A stretch of 64,000 nt of DNA, from the NCBI GenBank assembly GCA_025459175.1, contig JALORC010000018.1, positions 1 through 64,000 on the forward strand, read 5' to 3'. The first letter of the stretch is position 1, and each line of letters opens with the position of its first letter. The translations under genes and the position numbers were made by a program. The notes beneath the pieces were generated by a model, which was given only the letters and a program-made list of their open reading frames with translations, was not told where the DNA came from and did not search any database. Source of the DNA: Planctomycetota bacterium. Lineage in GTDB: Bacteria; Planctomycetota; UBA1135; UBA2386. Of the stretch, positions 19,992 through 27,667 are shown in pieces.

Positions 19992-20533
19992 ATGCACCCA
20001 ATGAACAAGTTGCTGGGATTCACCTTCGCCCTCGGCGTGATCTACCTCGCCGCTCGTCTCACCGGCACCCGTGCGGAGATCTTGGTGACCCCCATCGCGA
20101 TCACACCGCTGGTCACCATTGCCGGCATGGTGCTCGGCGGCCTGACTGCCAGCTTCGGACTGCAGCAACTGCGACGACTGGTCGCCGTGACGGCTGGGCA
20201 CTGCTCGCGCTTGCCTACGGCGCATTGATTGCAGAGCTCGGCTTCGGCAGCGCCGAGCGCTGGATCGCCCCGCAGACGGCCTGAGCGCCGAACGCCCCGC
20301 TGCTCGCCGACAGCTGCGCCGTGCTCGACGACAAGGTGCCGGTCTTCGCCATCAGCCTGCAGTTGTGGGCCAACAGGGTGGTGCCGAATCAACCGACGCT
20401 CGGCAGCGTCACGGCGACGAGCGGCGCCGCCGGCACGATCGACGCGGTGACCACTTGCCCCAAAACACCGGTTGCAGTCACCGGCACGGCGATGCCGATC
20501 CGTATCACGCCGATAGATGCAAGCTGCTCATAG
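19992..20533 (+). pseudogene. decayed membrane-protein gene (frameshift plus in-frame stop)
   Basis: An ATG at 19992 has an excellent AGGAGA site (19981-19986) five bases upstream. The frame encodes two hydrophobic segments (KLLGFTFALGVIYLAARL and PLVTIAGMVLGGLTASFGL), then loses coding character and stops at 20228. From about 20185 the coding pattern continues in another frame as DGWALLALAYGALIAELGFG to a TGA at 20282-20284. The same frame then stays coding-like (VLDDKVPVFAISLQLWANRV) until TAG at 20531-20533. I read this as one old gene broken by a frameshift and a stop. The family is not recognised. A short functional 78-residue product (19992-20228) is the alternative. Confidence 0.5.
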
Positions 20534-20588
20534 GCCACGCTTTGTGATCGCTGCTACCGGACACGAGTCCTCGGTATATGCCACAGAC

Positions 20589-20640
20589 TATAGCGGCGAT
20601 TTATCCGATACACAGCATAACGGCGACTTATACGCTACAC
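20589..20640 (+). promoter_or_regulatory. tandem operator and promoter region of hipBA
   Basis: Two 25-base direct repeats, 20589-20613 and 20616-20640, match at 20 of 25 positions and share ATAR-CGGCGAY-TTAT followed by CGMTACAC. Each contains an ATAR-N7-TTAT inverted pair, a suitable target for a dimeric helix-turn-helix repressor. The block is AT-rich compared with the flanks, offers -10-like hexamers (TTATAC, TATAGC) and ends 14 bases before the hipB ATG. Autoregulation by HipB, as in E. coli, is the natural reading; the repeat sequence differs from the E. coli operator. Confidence 0.6.
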
Positions 20641-20654
20641 TGATCTGCGAGCCG

Positions 20655-20903
20655 ATGACCATCGTCAACTCCACCTCCCTGCTGGGAAGCAACATCCGTG
20701 ACGCTCGGCGCCGCCAAGGGCTGACCCAGTCGGCGCTCGCCGTTCGCGCCGGCGTCACCCAGGCGACGGTGTCGAACATCGAGCGCGACGTGTCGCCACC
20801 GAACATGGACACGGTCCTTCGCCTGCTCGCGGTGCTGCGACTGGAACTGGTAGTGCAACCGAAGCCGGACCAGGCCCTGAAGGCGCCGTGGGAGGACGGC
20901 TGA
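20655..20903 (+). CDS. hipB: HipB-like XRE antitoxin/repressor
   Basis: An 82-residue helix-turn-helix protein. Residues about 10-65 form a Cro/C1 domain: LLGSNIRDARRRQGLTQSAL, AVRAGVTQATVSNIER, then MDTVLRLLAVLRLELVVQP, very similar in layout to E. coli HipB. The ATG at 20655 gives the typical length; a longer reading from 20517 would run through the operator repeats and is unlikely. The stop is followed after three bases by the hipA ATG, so the pair is co-translated. It should bind the 25-base repeats just upstream and neutralise HipA. Confidence 0.88.
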   Translation: MTIVNSTSLLGSNIRDARRRQGLTQSALAVRAGVTQATVSNIERDVSPPNMDTVLRLLAVLRLELVVQPKPDQALKAPWEDG

Positions 20904-20906
20904 ACG

Positions 20907-22220
20907 ATGGGTCGCCAGCGCCTCGAGCGCGATCTGACGGTGGCCATGAACGGGCTCCCGGTCGCCACCTGGTCGCGATCGGCCCGGGGTGAACAGCGCT
21001 TCCGCTACTCGGCGGAGTGGCTGGCACGCGAAGCGGCGATCCCGGTGTCGCTGTCGCTGCCGCTGTCGCAGGCGCCGTTCACCGGCGCGGTGATCGGCAA
21101 CTTCTTCGACAACCTGCTGCCGGACAACAACGAGATCCGCCGCCGCCTGCAGGCCCGCCTGGGCGCGCAGTCGGCCCAGCCGTTCGACCTGCTGGCGGGC
21201 ATCGGCGGCGACTGTGTCGGTGCGTTGCAGATCCACCCGGCCGGCGCAACCGCACCAGACGTTCGCCGCGTCGATGCCGACGAGCTGAACGACGAAGACG
21301 TTGCCGACACGCTGCGCAACTACCGCGATCGACCACTCGGCATCGTGCGCGACGGCGAGTTCCGGATCTCGATCGCCGGCGCGCAGGAGAAGACGGCGTT
21401 GCTCTGGCACCAGGGGCGATGGTGTCGCCCGCGAGGTGCGACGCCGACCAGCCACATCCTGAAGCTGCCGATCGGGCCGGGTGCCGGCGGCATCGACATG
21501 ACCGACAGCGTCGAGAACGAGTGGCTGTGCCTGCGACTCACAGCGGCGTTCGGGTTGCCGGTGGCGAAGGCAGAGATCCACACCTTCGCCGACCAGAAGG
21601 TGCTGGTCGTCGAGCGGTTCGATCGGCGTTGGTCGGCCGACGGCTCGTGGTTGATGCGCAATCACCAGGAAGACTTCTGCCAGGCCCTCGGCGTCTCGCC
21701 GGGCATCAAATACGAAGCCGACGGCGGGCCGGGCACGAGGCAGTGCTTCAACCTGCTGCGACGCACGCTCGATCCCGAACGGGACCGCGGCATGTTCTTC
21801 CGCGCGCTGGTCGTCTACTGGCTGCTCGCGGCGATCGACGGTCACGCCAAGAACTACAGCCTGATGCTGCTGCCGGGCGGCCGCTGCAGCATGGCGCCGC
21901 TCTACGACGTTCTCTCTGCGCATCCGGTCGCCGCGCGCCGCCAGCTGCAACTGTGCAAGGTCAAGATGGCGATGGCCGCGCTGGGCAACAACAAGCACTA
22001 CAAGTGGGACGACATCCTGCCGCGGCACTGGAGTTCGACCGCCGAGCACGTCGGTCTGCCGCACGCCGACGTCGAGGCGATGCTGCACGACGTCGTCGCG
22101 CGCGGCGCCGGCGCGATCGCCGCCGTGCAGGCGCAGCTGCCGGCCGGGTTCCCGGATGCGGTGGCGACGCCCATTCTCGACGGTGTGGCCAGAGCCCTGC
22201 AGCAGCTCGGGGCAGGCTGA
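20907..22220 (+). CDS. hipA: HipA-like toxin kinase
   Basis: A 437-residue Ser/Thr kinase of the HipA family. The N-terminal subdomain includes FRYSAEWL, GAVIGNFFDNLLPDN and GGDCVGALQI. The catalytic part has SIAGAQEKTALLW (P-loop region), ILKLPI with the ATP-binding lysine, ENEWLCLRLTAAFGLPVA, LVVERFDRR, IDGHAKNYSL with the catalytic Asp and Asn, and APLYDVLSA with the metal Asp. All key residues look present, so it should be active. In E. coli HipA phosphorylates glutamyl-tRNA synthetase and causes growth arrest; the target here is unknown. Together with hipB it forms a complete type II toxin-antitoxin module. Confidence 0.92.
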   Translation: MGRQRLERDLTVAMNGLPVATWSRSARGEQRFRYSAEWLAREAAIPVSLSLPLSQAPFTGAVIGNFFDNLLPDNNEIRRRLQARLGAQSAQPFDLLAGIGGDCVGALQIHPAGATAPDVRRVDADELNDEDVADTLRNYRDRPLGIVRDGEFRISIAGAQEKTALLWHQGRWCRPRGATPTSHILKLPIGPGAGGIDMTDSVENEWLCLRLTAAFGLPVAKAEIHTFADQKVLVVERFDRRWSADGSWLMRNHQEDFCQALGVSPGIKYEADGGPGTRQCFNLLRRTLDPERDRGMFFRALVVYWLLAAIDGHAKNYSLMLLPGGRCSMAPLYDVLSAHPVAARRQLQLCKVKMAMAALGNNKHYKWDDILPRHWSSTAEHVGLPHADVEAMLHDVVARGAGAIAAVQAQLPAGFPDAVATPILDGVARALQQLGAG

Positions 22221-22360
22221 GCGACCGGTCTCGAAAGCGACATGGCGAAGCGATGCCGCGAACGCGCGGCCGTTCTGGCCACGCCGCGCTGCGCCGGTCG
22301 CTGGGACCGCCCCGTTCCGCATCCTCACTCAGCCCGGTGTCGCACGCCCGCCGAACGGCC

Positions 22361-24493
22361 TCAGCGCGTCAGCACCGACAGCTCGGCACAACTGGCCCAG
22401 GCCCGCCCCTGCACTTCCCGCAGCGCGGTGAATCGCACGAAGCGCGCGCCGTCCATCGCCACCGCGAACCGCACCACCTGCGGCACCGGATTGGCGGCGA
22501 TGTTGCCGAAACTGCCCTTCGCCAGCTCCCGCCAGCTCTTGCCGTCGACGCTGCCTTCGAAGCGGTAGTCGAGCACGGTGCCGTTGTCGCCGCTCGCGCG
22601 CGGTTGGTAGACGAAGCCACGCAGCGCAACCGCGCGACCGAGATCGATGGTCAGATGATGCGGCGGCGGCGGACTATCGGGCGACCAGCGCGAATGCCAG
22701 TGCGTGCGCGGATCGCCGTCGATCGCCTTCGCCGCCGCTTCGCCGCCACCCTGTTCGCTCGAGCAGTCGATGATCGACGCACCCGCGAGCGCGATGCCGA
22801 ACGTGGCGCTGGCCTCGGTGCTGGTCGCCAGCACCAGCGTCGAGCTGCCCGGCGCCGCGAACACGCCGGCGCGCACGACGCCACCGTCCGGCAGCGCGAA
22901 CGGCCGTTCGTAGCGCGCTGACTCGGCAGTCACCGCGCTGCCGTCCAGCGTGTAGCGGATCTCGCCGTTCGCGGCAGACAAGGTCACGGTGCCGTCGGCG
23001 GCGCGCATGATGCGCGGCGGCATCAGCAGTGCCGGCCGCTTGTGCAGGCCGAAGTGCGACATCGCGACCGGGCCGCGGCTCCGCTCGATCCACCAGCGGA
23101 AGCCGTCACCGCGCACCGGCTCGGTGCGCAGCACGCGCCGGAAGCCGATCGTGGTGCCGTTCGCGAACTCACGCCAGCCACCGTTCTCGCGCACTTCGAG
23201 CCGGAACGCCTCGACGCGCTGGCCGCTCGTCGCCACGTCCTCGCGCAGGTCGAAGGTGTCGAGCGTGATCGGCGCCGCGAACGTCACTTCGCCGACCTTC
23301 GCGTATTGGCGCTTCTCCCCGCGTTGCGCCGCATCGTCGCCGAACACCGCGCCGAGGTAGCGACCGAGATCTGCCAGCACCGCCGCATCGGGATCCGGAA
23401 TGCGACCGCGGCGGTCGGCCGGCACGTTCAGCAGCAGCACCGCGTTGCCGCCGACCGCGCCGAACCAGATATCGAGCAGCGACGCCAGCGAACGCACCTG
23501 ATGGTCCTCGTGCGGGTGATGGAACCAGCCCGGGCGGATCGACACGTCGGTCTCCGCCGGCCACCAGCACAGCGCCTTGGCGCTGGCGAGCTGGTCGCGG
23601 CTGCCGAGGTCGGGCGCCTGGTTGCGTTCGCGCAGCGCCCACAGCGCGCGCCAGCTGTCGCGTTCGCTCTCGAACGGGCCGCTGGCCGGCATCGCCAGTG
23701 GCAACACGCTCCACTCGTCGGCGCGCGTGCTGCCCGCCTCGTTGCCGACCCAGCGCACGTCGGGGCCGGTGATCGCGATCACGGCTTCGGGCTGCAGTTC
23801 GCGCACCAGGCGGAACACGGCCTGCCAGTCGAACAGCGTCGGGTCGTCGGCCGGGCAGTGCGCGCCGTCGAACCAGACCTCGAACAGCGGGCCGTAGCCG
23901 GTGCACAGTTCGCGCAGCTGCTGCAGGAACAGCCCGTGGTAAGCCGGTGTGCCGAAGCTCTTGGCGTTGCGATCCCACGGCGACAGGTAGATGCCGAAGC
24001 CGATGCCACCGGCGCGGCACGCGGCGGCTACCTCGGCGACCACGTCGCCCTTGCCGCCGCGGAACGGGCTCGCGGCGATGTCGTGTTCGGTGGTCGACGA
24101 CGGCCACAGGCAGAAACCGTCGTGGTGTTTGCAGGTCAGCACCAGGCCCTGCATGCCGGCCCTCTGGAACGTGCTCACCCACTGCGTGGCGTCGAAGGCG
24201 CTCGGCGCGAACAACTGCGGTGACTCGGTGCCCTCGCCCCATTCGCGGTCGGTGAAGGTGTTCATGCCGAAGTGCACGAACGCGTTCATGCCGCGGCGCT
24301 GCCAGGCGAGCTGGCGCGGGCTCGGGCGCACGGTGGCGGCGAGGGCGGCGATCGCGTCGCGGCTCGCGCCAACGGGGACCGGCACGGGCGCCTGGGCGGT
24401 CAGGGCTGCGGACGCGAACGCCGCGGCGAGCGCGGTGCGGAGACGAGGGCTGGTCACCGCTGCGTTATGGCGAGAGCCATCGCGGCTGTCCAT
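22361..24493 (-). CDS. secreted alpha-L-fucosidase (GH29) with C-terminal F5/8-type domain
   Basis: A 710-residue glycoside hydrolase releasing fucose from glycans. Signal peptide at the N-terminus (either from 24493 or the GTG at 24457, which directly precedes the hydrophobic run). The GH29 barrel shows AFVHFGMNTFTDREWGEG, LTCKHHDGFCLWPS, GIYLSPWDRN and EVWFDG, whose Asp is the expected nucleophile. After about residue 510 there is a chitobiase-like segment (RYTLDGSAVTAES) and then a discoidin/F5-8C domain (AIDGDPRTHWHSRW, LTIDLGRAVALRGFVYQPR) for carbohydrate binding. It stands alone between hipA and the transposase-like gene. Confidence 0.92.
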   Translation of the reverse strand: MDSRDGSRHNAAVTSPRLRTALAAAFASAALTAQAPVPVPVGASRDAIAALAATVRPSPRQLAWQRRGMNAFVHFGMNTFTDREWGEGTESPQLFAPSAFDATQWVSTFQRAGMQGLVLTCKHHDGFCLWPSSTTEHDIAASPFRGGKGDVVAEVAAACRAGGIGFGIYLSPWDRNAKSFGTPAYHGLFLQQLRELCTGYGPLFEVWFDGAHCPADDPTLFDWQAVFRLVRELQPEAVIAITGPDVRWVGNEAGSTRADEWSVLPLAMPASGPFESERDSWRALWALRERNQAPDLGSRDQLASAKALCWWPAETDVSIRPGWFHHPHEDHQVRSLASLLDIWFGAVGGNAVLLLNVPADRRGRIPDPDAAVLADLGRYLGAVFGDDAAQRGEKRQYAKVGEVTFAAPITLDTFDLREDVATSGQRVEAFRLEVRENGGWREFANGTTIGFRRVLRTEPVRGDGFRWWIERSRGPVAMSHFGLHKRPALLMPPRIMRAADGTVTLSAANGEIRYTLDGSAVTAESARYERPFALPDGGVVRAGVFAAPGSSTLVLATSTEASATFGIALAGASIIDCSSEQGGGEAAAKAIDGDPRTHWHSRWSPDSPPPPHHLTIDLGRAVALRGFVYQPRASGDNGTVLDYRFEGSVDGKSWRELAKGSFGNIAANPVPQVVRFAVAMDGARFVRFTALREVQGRAWASCAELSVLTR

Positions 24494-24884
24494 GCGATCG
24501 CCGGGTCAGGCGTCGAAGTCGAGCTCGGGGCACGGGTGCAAATCACGATCCTCGTGATCCCACCGCATCGGCTGCCAGCTGCTGCTCGGCACGCTCGAGA
24601 AAGCGGACTTCGGTCGGCAAGGCCACGCCCTGATGCTCGCGGTCGCCAGCGGCGACGACAAGCGGACGGATCGGGTTCGGGAGGATGTGCGGCGTGATCG
24701 GGTCCGGCTCTCGCACGGAGCGGTCCGCTGGGCTCCATCGCCCGCACCACCTCGCGGCAGCCCCGTCGCCCGCAGGCACCTGGCGACCGTGCGCAAAGCG
24801 CCGGGCCGTGCGCAGCTGGCGGCCGCGGAATCTCCATCCTGCCGCTTGCATCCCGAGCTCCACTTTCGTAATTCTGCGCAACCA
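24494..24884. other. intergenic region with a short hairpin and possible gene relics
   Basis: Lies between the divergent fucosidase and Y1-type genes. It contains a perfect 7-bp inverted repeat, ATCACGA/TCGTGAT, at 24542-24558 with a three-base loop. A minus-strand frame ending at 24543 has mild protein-like composition (LPNPIRPLVVAAGDREHQG) but no supported start, so it may be a relic. No tRNA or clear terminator is seen. Confidence 0.35.
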
Positions 24885-25658
24885 ATGGCAACTGCTTCGA
24901 AGCGTCGGACGCAGCCAGGTCGCAAGCAGGGAGACGTTGCGAAGAAGATCCCCGCGAGCGGCAAGCTCAGCGCCCCCTTGCTGCCGTTCCGGCCCGGCCG
25001 CGGCGGCGCCCGTCCAGGCTCCGGTCGCAAGCCGAAGATCCCCGGGCGACCCGGCGTCGATCACCGTCCGCGCGCACCGCTCGCAAAGCGCTTCCCGGTG
25101 CATGTCACGTTGAAGCTGCGGGCCGGCCTGCCTCGCCTGCGCAGCAAGCCCGCCTACGCCGCGCTGCGCGCGGCGTTCACGGCCGGTTGCGCTCGCAACC
25201 TCAGCGGCCAGTTCCGCCTGTGCCACTACGCGGTCCTCAACGACCACCTGCACCTGATCTGTGAGGCCGAAGGCCGGCAAGCACTCAGCCGCGGCCTGCA
25301 GGGCCTGCTGATCCGCATCGCCAGGGCGCTCAACAAACTGTGGTCACGCCGCGGCAGCGTGTTCGCCGATCGCTACCACGACCACATCCTGAAGTCGCCG
25401 CGCGAGGTCCGCAACGCGCTCCGATACCTCTTCGGGAACGGCAGGAAGCACGCGGCCGAAGGCCGCGAGGTGAGCGTTCCGCAGGCGATCGATACGTTCA
25501 CTTCCGCCCCGTGGTTCGCCGGCTTCCGCGAACGCATCACCGTCAAGGGCATCGAGGCGATCGTGCGACCGGTGACCGACGCGCGCACCTGGTTGCTCAC
25601 CGAGGGCTGGTTGCGGCACGGGCGGCTCAGCGTGCACGAGGTCCCAGCCACCGCGTGA
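24885..25658 (+). CDS. Y1/IS200-type (RAYT-like) transposase protein, copy 1
   Basis: A 257-residue protein of the tyrosine HUH (Y1_Tnp) superfamily. The HUH-type pair is in YAVLNDHLHLI, and SVFADRYHDHILKSPREVRNALRYLFGN carries the Tyr and the block typical of REP-associated transposases. A basic, Gly/Arg-rich N-terminal tail (GGARPGSGRKPK) precedes the domain. The ATG at 24885 is chosen because upstream sequence in frame lacks homology with copy 2. No terminal repeats or target duplication are evident, so it is probably a domesticated single gene, not a mobile IS. The second copy is at 50072-50791 and is clearly paralogous. Confidence 0.85.
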   Translation: MATASKRRTQPGRKQGDVAKKIPASGKLSAPLLPFRPGRGGARPGSGRKPKIPGRPGVDHRPRAPLAKRFPVHVTLKLRAGLPRLRSKPAYAALRAAFTAGCARNLSGQFRLCHYAVLNDHLHLICEAEGRQALSRGLQGLLIRIARALNKLWSRRGSVFADRYHDHILKSPREVRNALRYLFGNGRKHAAEGREVSVPQAIDTFTSAPWFAGFRERITVKGIEAIVRPVTDARTWLLTEGWLRHGRLSVHEVPATA

Positions 25659-25700
25659 CGTTCTCCTCAGGAGCTACGCCATCGCCAGCCAGGCGCCCGC

Positions 25701-25898
25701 TTGCCAATCGCGGGGCCACGAGGATGCTCACGGACCATGCATCGCGTCGCGCACTTGCAGCCGGTGGCATCCCCACGCCGCGGTAGCCCAATCGCGTTGT
25801 TCGCGGCGTTGCCGCGGGGGCACGCGCTCGACGACGGCGGCGGCCCCCTGCTGTTGATCACCGAGCGATCCGCCGGCATCTGCGACCGGGGGCGATGA
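25701..25898 (+). pseudogene. possible 5' piece of a frame-broken gene
   Basis: This frame has good third-position bias over its second half (IALFAALPRGHALDDGGGPL, then LLLITERSAG) but no recognisable start and it stops in an ATGA junction at 25895-25898. The next frame, which opens at that ATG, reads MTPPLRDPFANRPRTSS and then loses coding character, while the real-looking downstream protein uses a third frame. Two frame breaks within 250 bases suggest decay or sequencing error. Function unknown. Confidence 0.28.
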
Positions 25899-25950
25899 CG
25901 CCGCCGCTGCGCGACCCGTTCGCGAACCGACCCCGGACCTCGTCGATTCC

Positions 25951-26520
25951 TTGCACCGCGGCACGATGGTGCGAACCGCCTGGCTGCAGCTGCAGTTGGA
26001 CGGAGCGTCCCCCCACGTGCTGACGCAGGAAGGCAAGAGCGTGTCCCGTGGGCCCACCATCGATCGCCTGGCCGTGCGTGATGCCCTGTTGTTGCAGCGG
26101 CAGAAGCCGATCGAAGGCCGCGAGGTGCGGATCCTGAATCTCACCTGTGAACCCGAGGTCCCCCTGCAACTGGTGCTCGACGTGCTGACCATCGGCCTCG
26201 AGGTCGGCCTGGATGTGCCGGAACCACACTGCAGCGCCGGCCACCGCGCCCTCGACACCGCCACCTGCGAACAGCTGCGGTCAGCGGCAGTGCACGGTGG
26301 CGGCGCCGAACACCGGGTTGCGCCCTGGCCGTGGTGGACACTGCGCGCTCGCGACGGCGAAGCCATGTTGGCGCTCCCTGCGGCGACCAGGATCGATCGC
26401 GTGCTCGCCGTGATCCGAGAACTCAGCCGCCATGGCATCTGGCGCGTCTCGTTCGTCGGCCGCGAGGGAACGGAGCTGGTCAAGCTGCGGGCCAACCTGC
26501 AGTTCGCCGCAGGCACCTGA
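25951..26520 (+). CDS. hypothetical protein with two ExbD-like alpha/beta repeats
   Basis: A 189-residue soluble protein from a TTG at 25951; an ATG lies at 25966. I do not recognise it firmly. Two segments, EVPLQLVLDVLTIGLEVGLDV (about 67-90) and TRIDRVLAVIRELSRHGIWRVSFVG (about 148-172), have the strand-helix-strand spacing found in the periplasmic part of ExbD/TolR proteins. The ExbD membrane helix with its Asp is missing, so it could be the 3' part of a gene whose 5' part lies frame-shifted upstream (25701-25950). No ExbB or TonB gene is nearby. Alternatively it is an unrelated lineage-specific protein. Confidence 0.45.
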   Translation: MHRGTMVRTAWLQLQLDGASPHVLTQEGKSVSRGPTIDRLAVRDALLLQRQKPIEGREVRILNLTCEPEVPLQLVLDVLTIGLEVGLDVPEPHCSAGHRALDTATCEQLRSAAVHGGGAEHRVAPWPWWTLRARDGEAMLALPAATRIDRVLAVIRELSRHGIWRVSFVGREGTELVKLRANLQFAAGT

Positions 26521-26650
26521 GGCCGCGTCAGGCCAGGCACGACGTATTGCCCCGGAGCGGCCGGTCTCACCGCCGGCTGACGCCGTGCTTACACGAGCTC
26601 CGCGCCGCACGGCCATGATCGCAAATCGCCCCTCGTCGCTACCGCATCCC

Positions 26651-27631
26651 ATGCCCATCCAACCACTCCGCCCCCTGCTCCTGCTGCTCACCTGCAGCCC
26701 CCTCACCGCCCAGTTCTTCGCCCCCGACCAACAGCTCGAGCGGCGCCAGACTCGCGTCACCTGGATCGGCCTCTCCGGCCAACAAGGCATCGGCATCGAC
26801 TACGGCCAGGCGACCTGGCGGACCGAGCACGATCGCTTCATGCAGGGCAAGACGGCCACCTACGCCCGGCTCGGCAAGGACGAATGGACGACGTTGCAGA
26901 GCAGCGTCGTCCTGCACTTCGGTGACAAGAAGGTGCCGCGCGGTCGCTGGTATCTCGGCGCGCATCGCGACGAGAAGCAGAACTGGACGCTGACGCTGAC
27001 CGCGGCCGACAAGCTCGACCTCGCCGGCACCGGCGCCGGTGCGACGATCGACGTCAAGCCCGACCTCGAAGTGCCGATGCGCCTCGAGACCCGCGAGCAG
27101 GCGACGGAACTGCTCGACATCCGGCTGGCCGCGATCAAGCCGGGCCAGCAGAACCAGCAGGACCCGCCGAGCCGCGAGAACGTCACGCTGACGATCACCT
27201 GGGGCAAGTACCGGCTGCAGAGTGCTCTGGTCGCCGACTTCGACCTGCGCCAGCCCGAGGGAGCACCGGAGTTCACCAAGGCGGACCCGGCGAAGACGAT
27301 CACCACCGAGTCGGGGCTGCAGTACGAGCAGGTGCGCGCCGGGGTCGGCCCGTTCCCGAAGCCGACCGACCAGGTCACCGTGCACTACATCGGCTGGCTC
27401 GCCGACGGCACGCCGTTCGACTCGAGCTACCAGCGCGGCGAACCGACGAGCTTCCCGCTGAGCGCGGTGATCAAGGGCTGGACCGAGGGTCTGCAGCGCA
27501 TGCAACCGGGCGCCGTGTTCCGCCTGACGATCCCGCCCGCGCTGGCGTACGGCGAACGTGGCGCCGGCGCGGTGGTCCCGCCGAACGCGACGCTGGTGTT
27601 CACGGTGACCCTGCTCGGCATCGGCGACTGA
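26651..27631 (+). CDS. exported DUF2911-FKBP fusion protein
   Basis: A 326-residue exported protein with signal peptide (LRPLLLLLTCSPLTAQ). Residues about 35-200 match DUF2911: IDYGQATWRTEHDRFMQGK, then VVLHFGDKKVPRGRWYLGAH and NWTLTLTAADKLD. Residues about 220-326 are an FKBP-type peptidyl-prolyl isomerase: TESGLQYEQVRAG, DQVTVHYIGWLADGTPFDSS, VIKGWTEGLQRM and YGERGAGAVVPPNATLVFTV, with most active-site aromatic and Asp residues in place. The ATG at 26651 starts at the signal peptide. Fusion of these two domains is unusual. A stand-alone DUF2911 protein is encoded at 48263. Confidence 0.88.
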   Translation: MPIQPLRPLLLLLTCSPLTAQFFAPDQQLERRQTRVTWIGLSGQQGIGIDYGQATWRTEHDRFMQGKTATYARLGKDEWTTLQSSVVLHFGDKKVPRGRWYLGAHRDEKQNWTLTLTAADKLDLAGTGAGATIDVKPDLEVPMRLETREQATELLDIRLAAIKPGQQNQQDPPSRENVTLTITWGKYRLQSALVADFDLRQPEGAPEFTKADPAKTITTESGLQYEQVRAGVGPFPKPTDQVTVHYIGWLADGTPFDSSYQRGEPTSFPLSAVIKGWTEGLQRMQPGAVFRLTIPPALAYGERGAGAVVPPNATLVFTVTLLGIGD

Positions 27632-27667
27632 CGCCCGGGCCACGCACGCCGGACACCACCCGCCCGG

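Noticed and set aside
20282-20284. In-frame TGA read as selenocysteine
   Set aside because: The frame has already been entered through a frameshift and no hairpin of the expected type follows directly. Decay is simpler.
24542-24558. 7-bp inverted repeat ATCACGA/TCGTGAT as an insertion end or operator
   Set aside because: It is not repeated near the second Y1-type gene or elsewhere that I could see, so the evidence is too thin.
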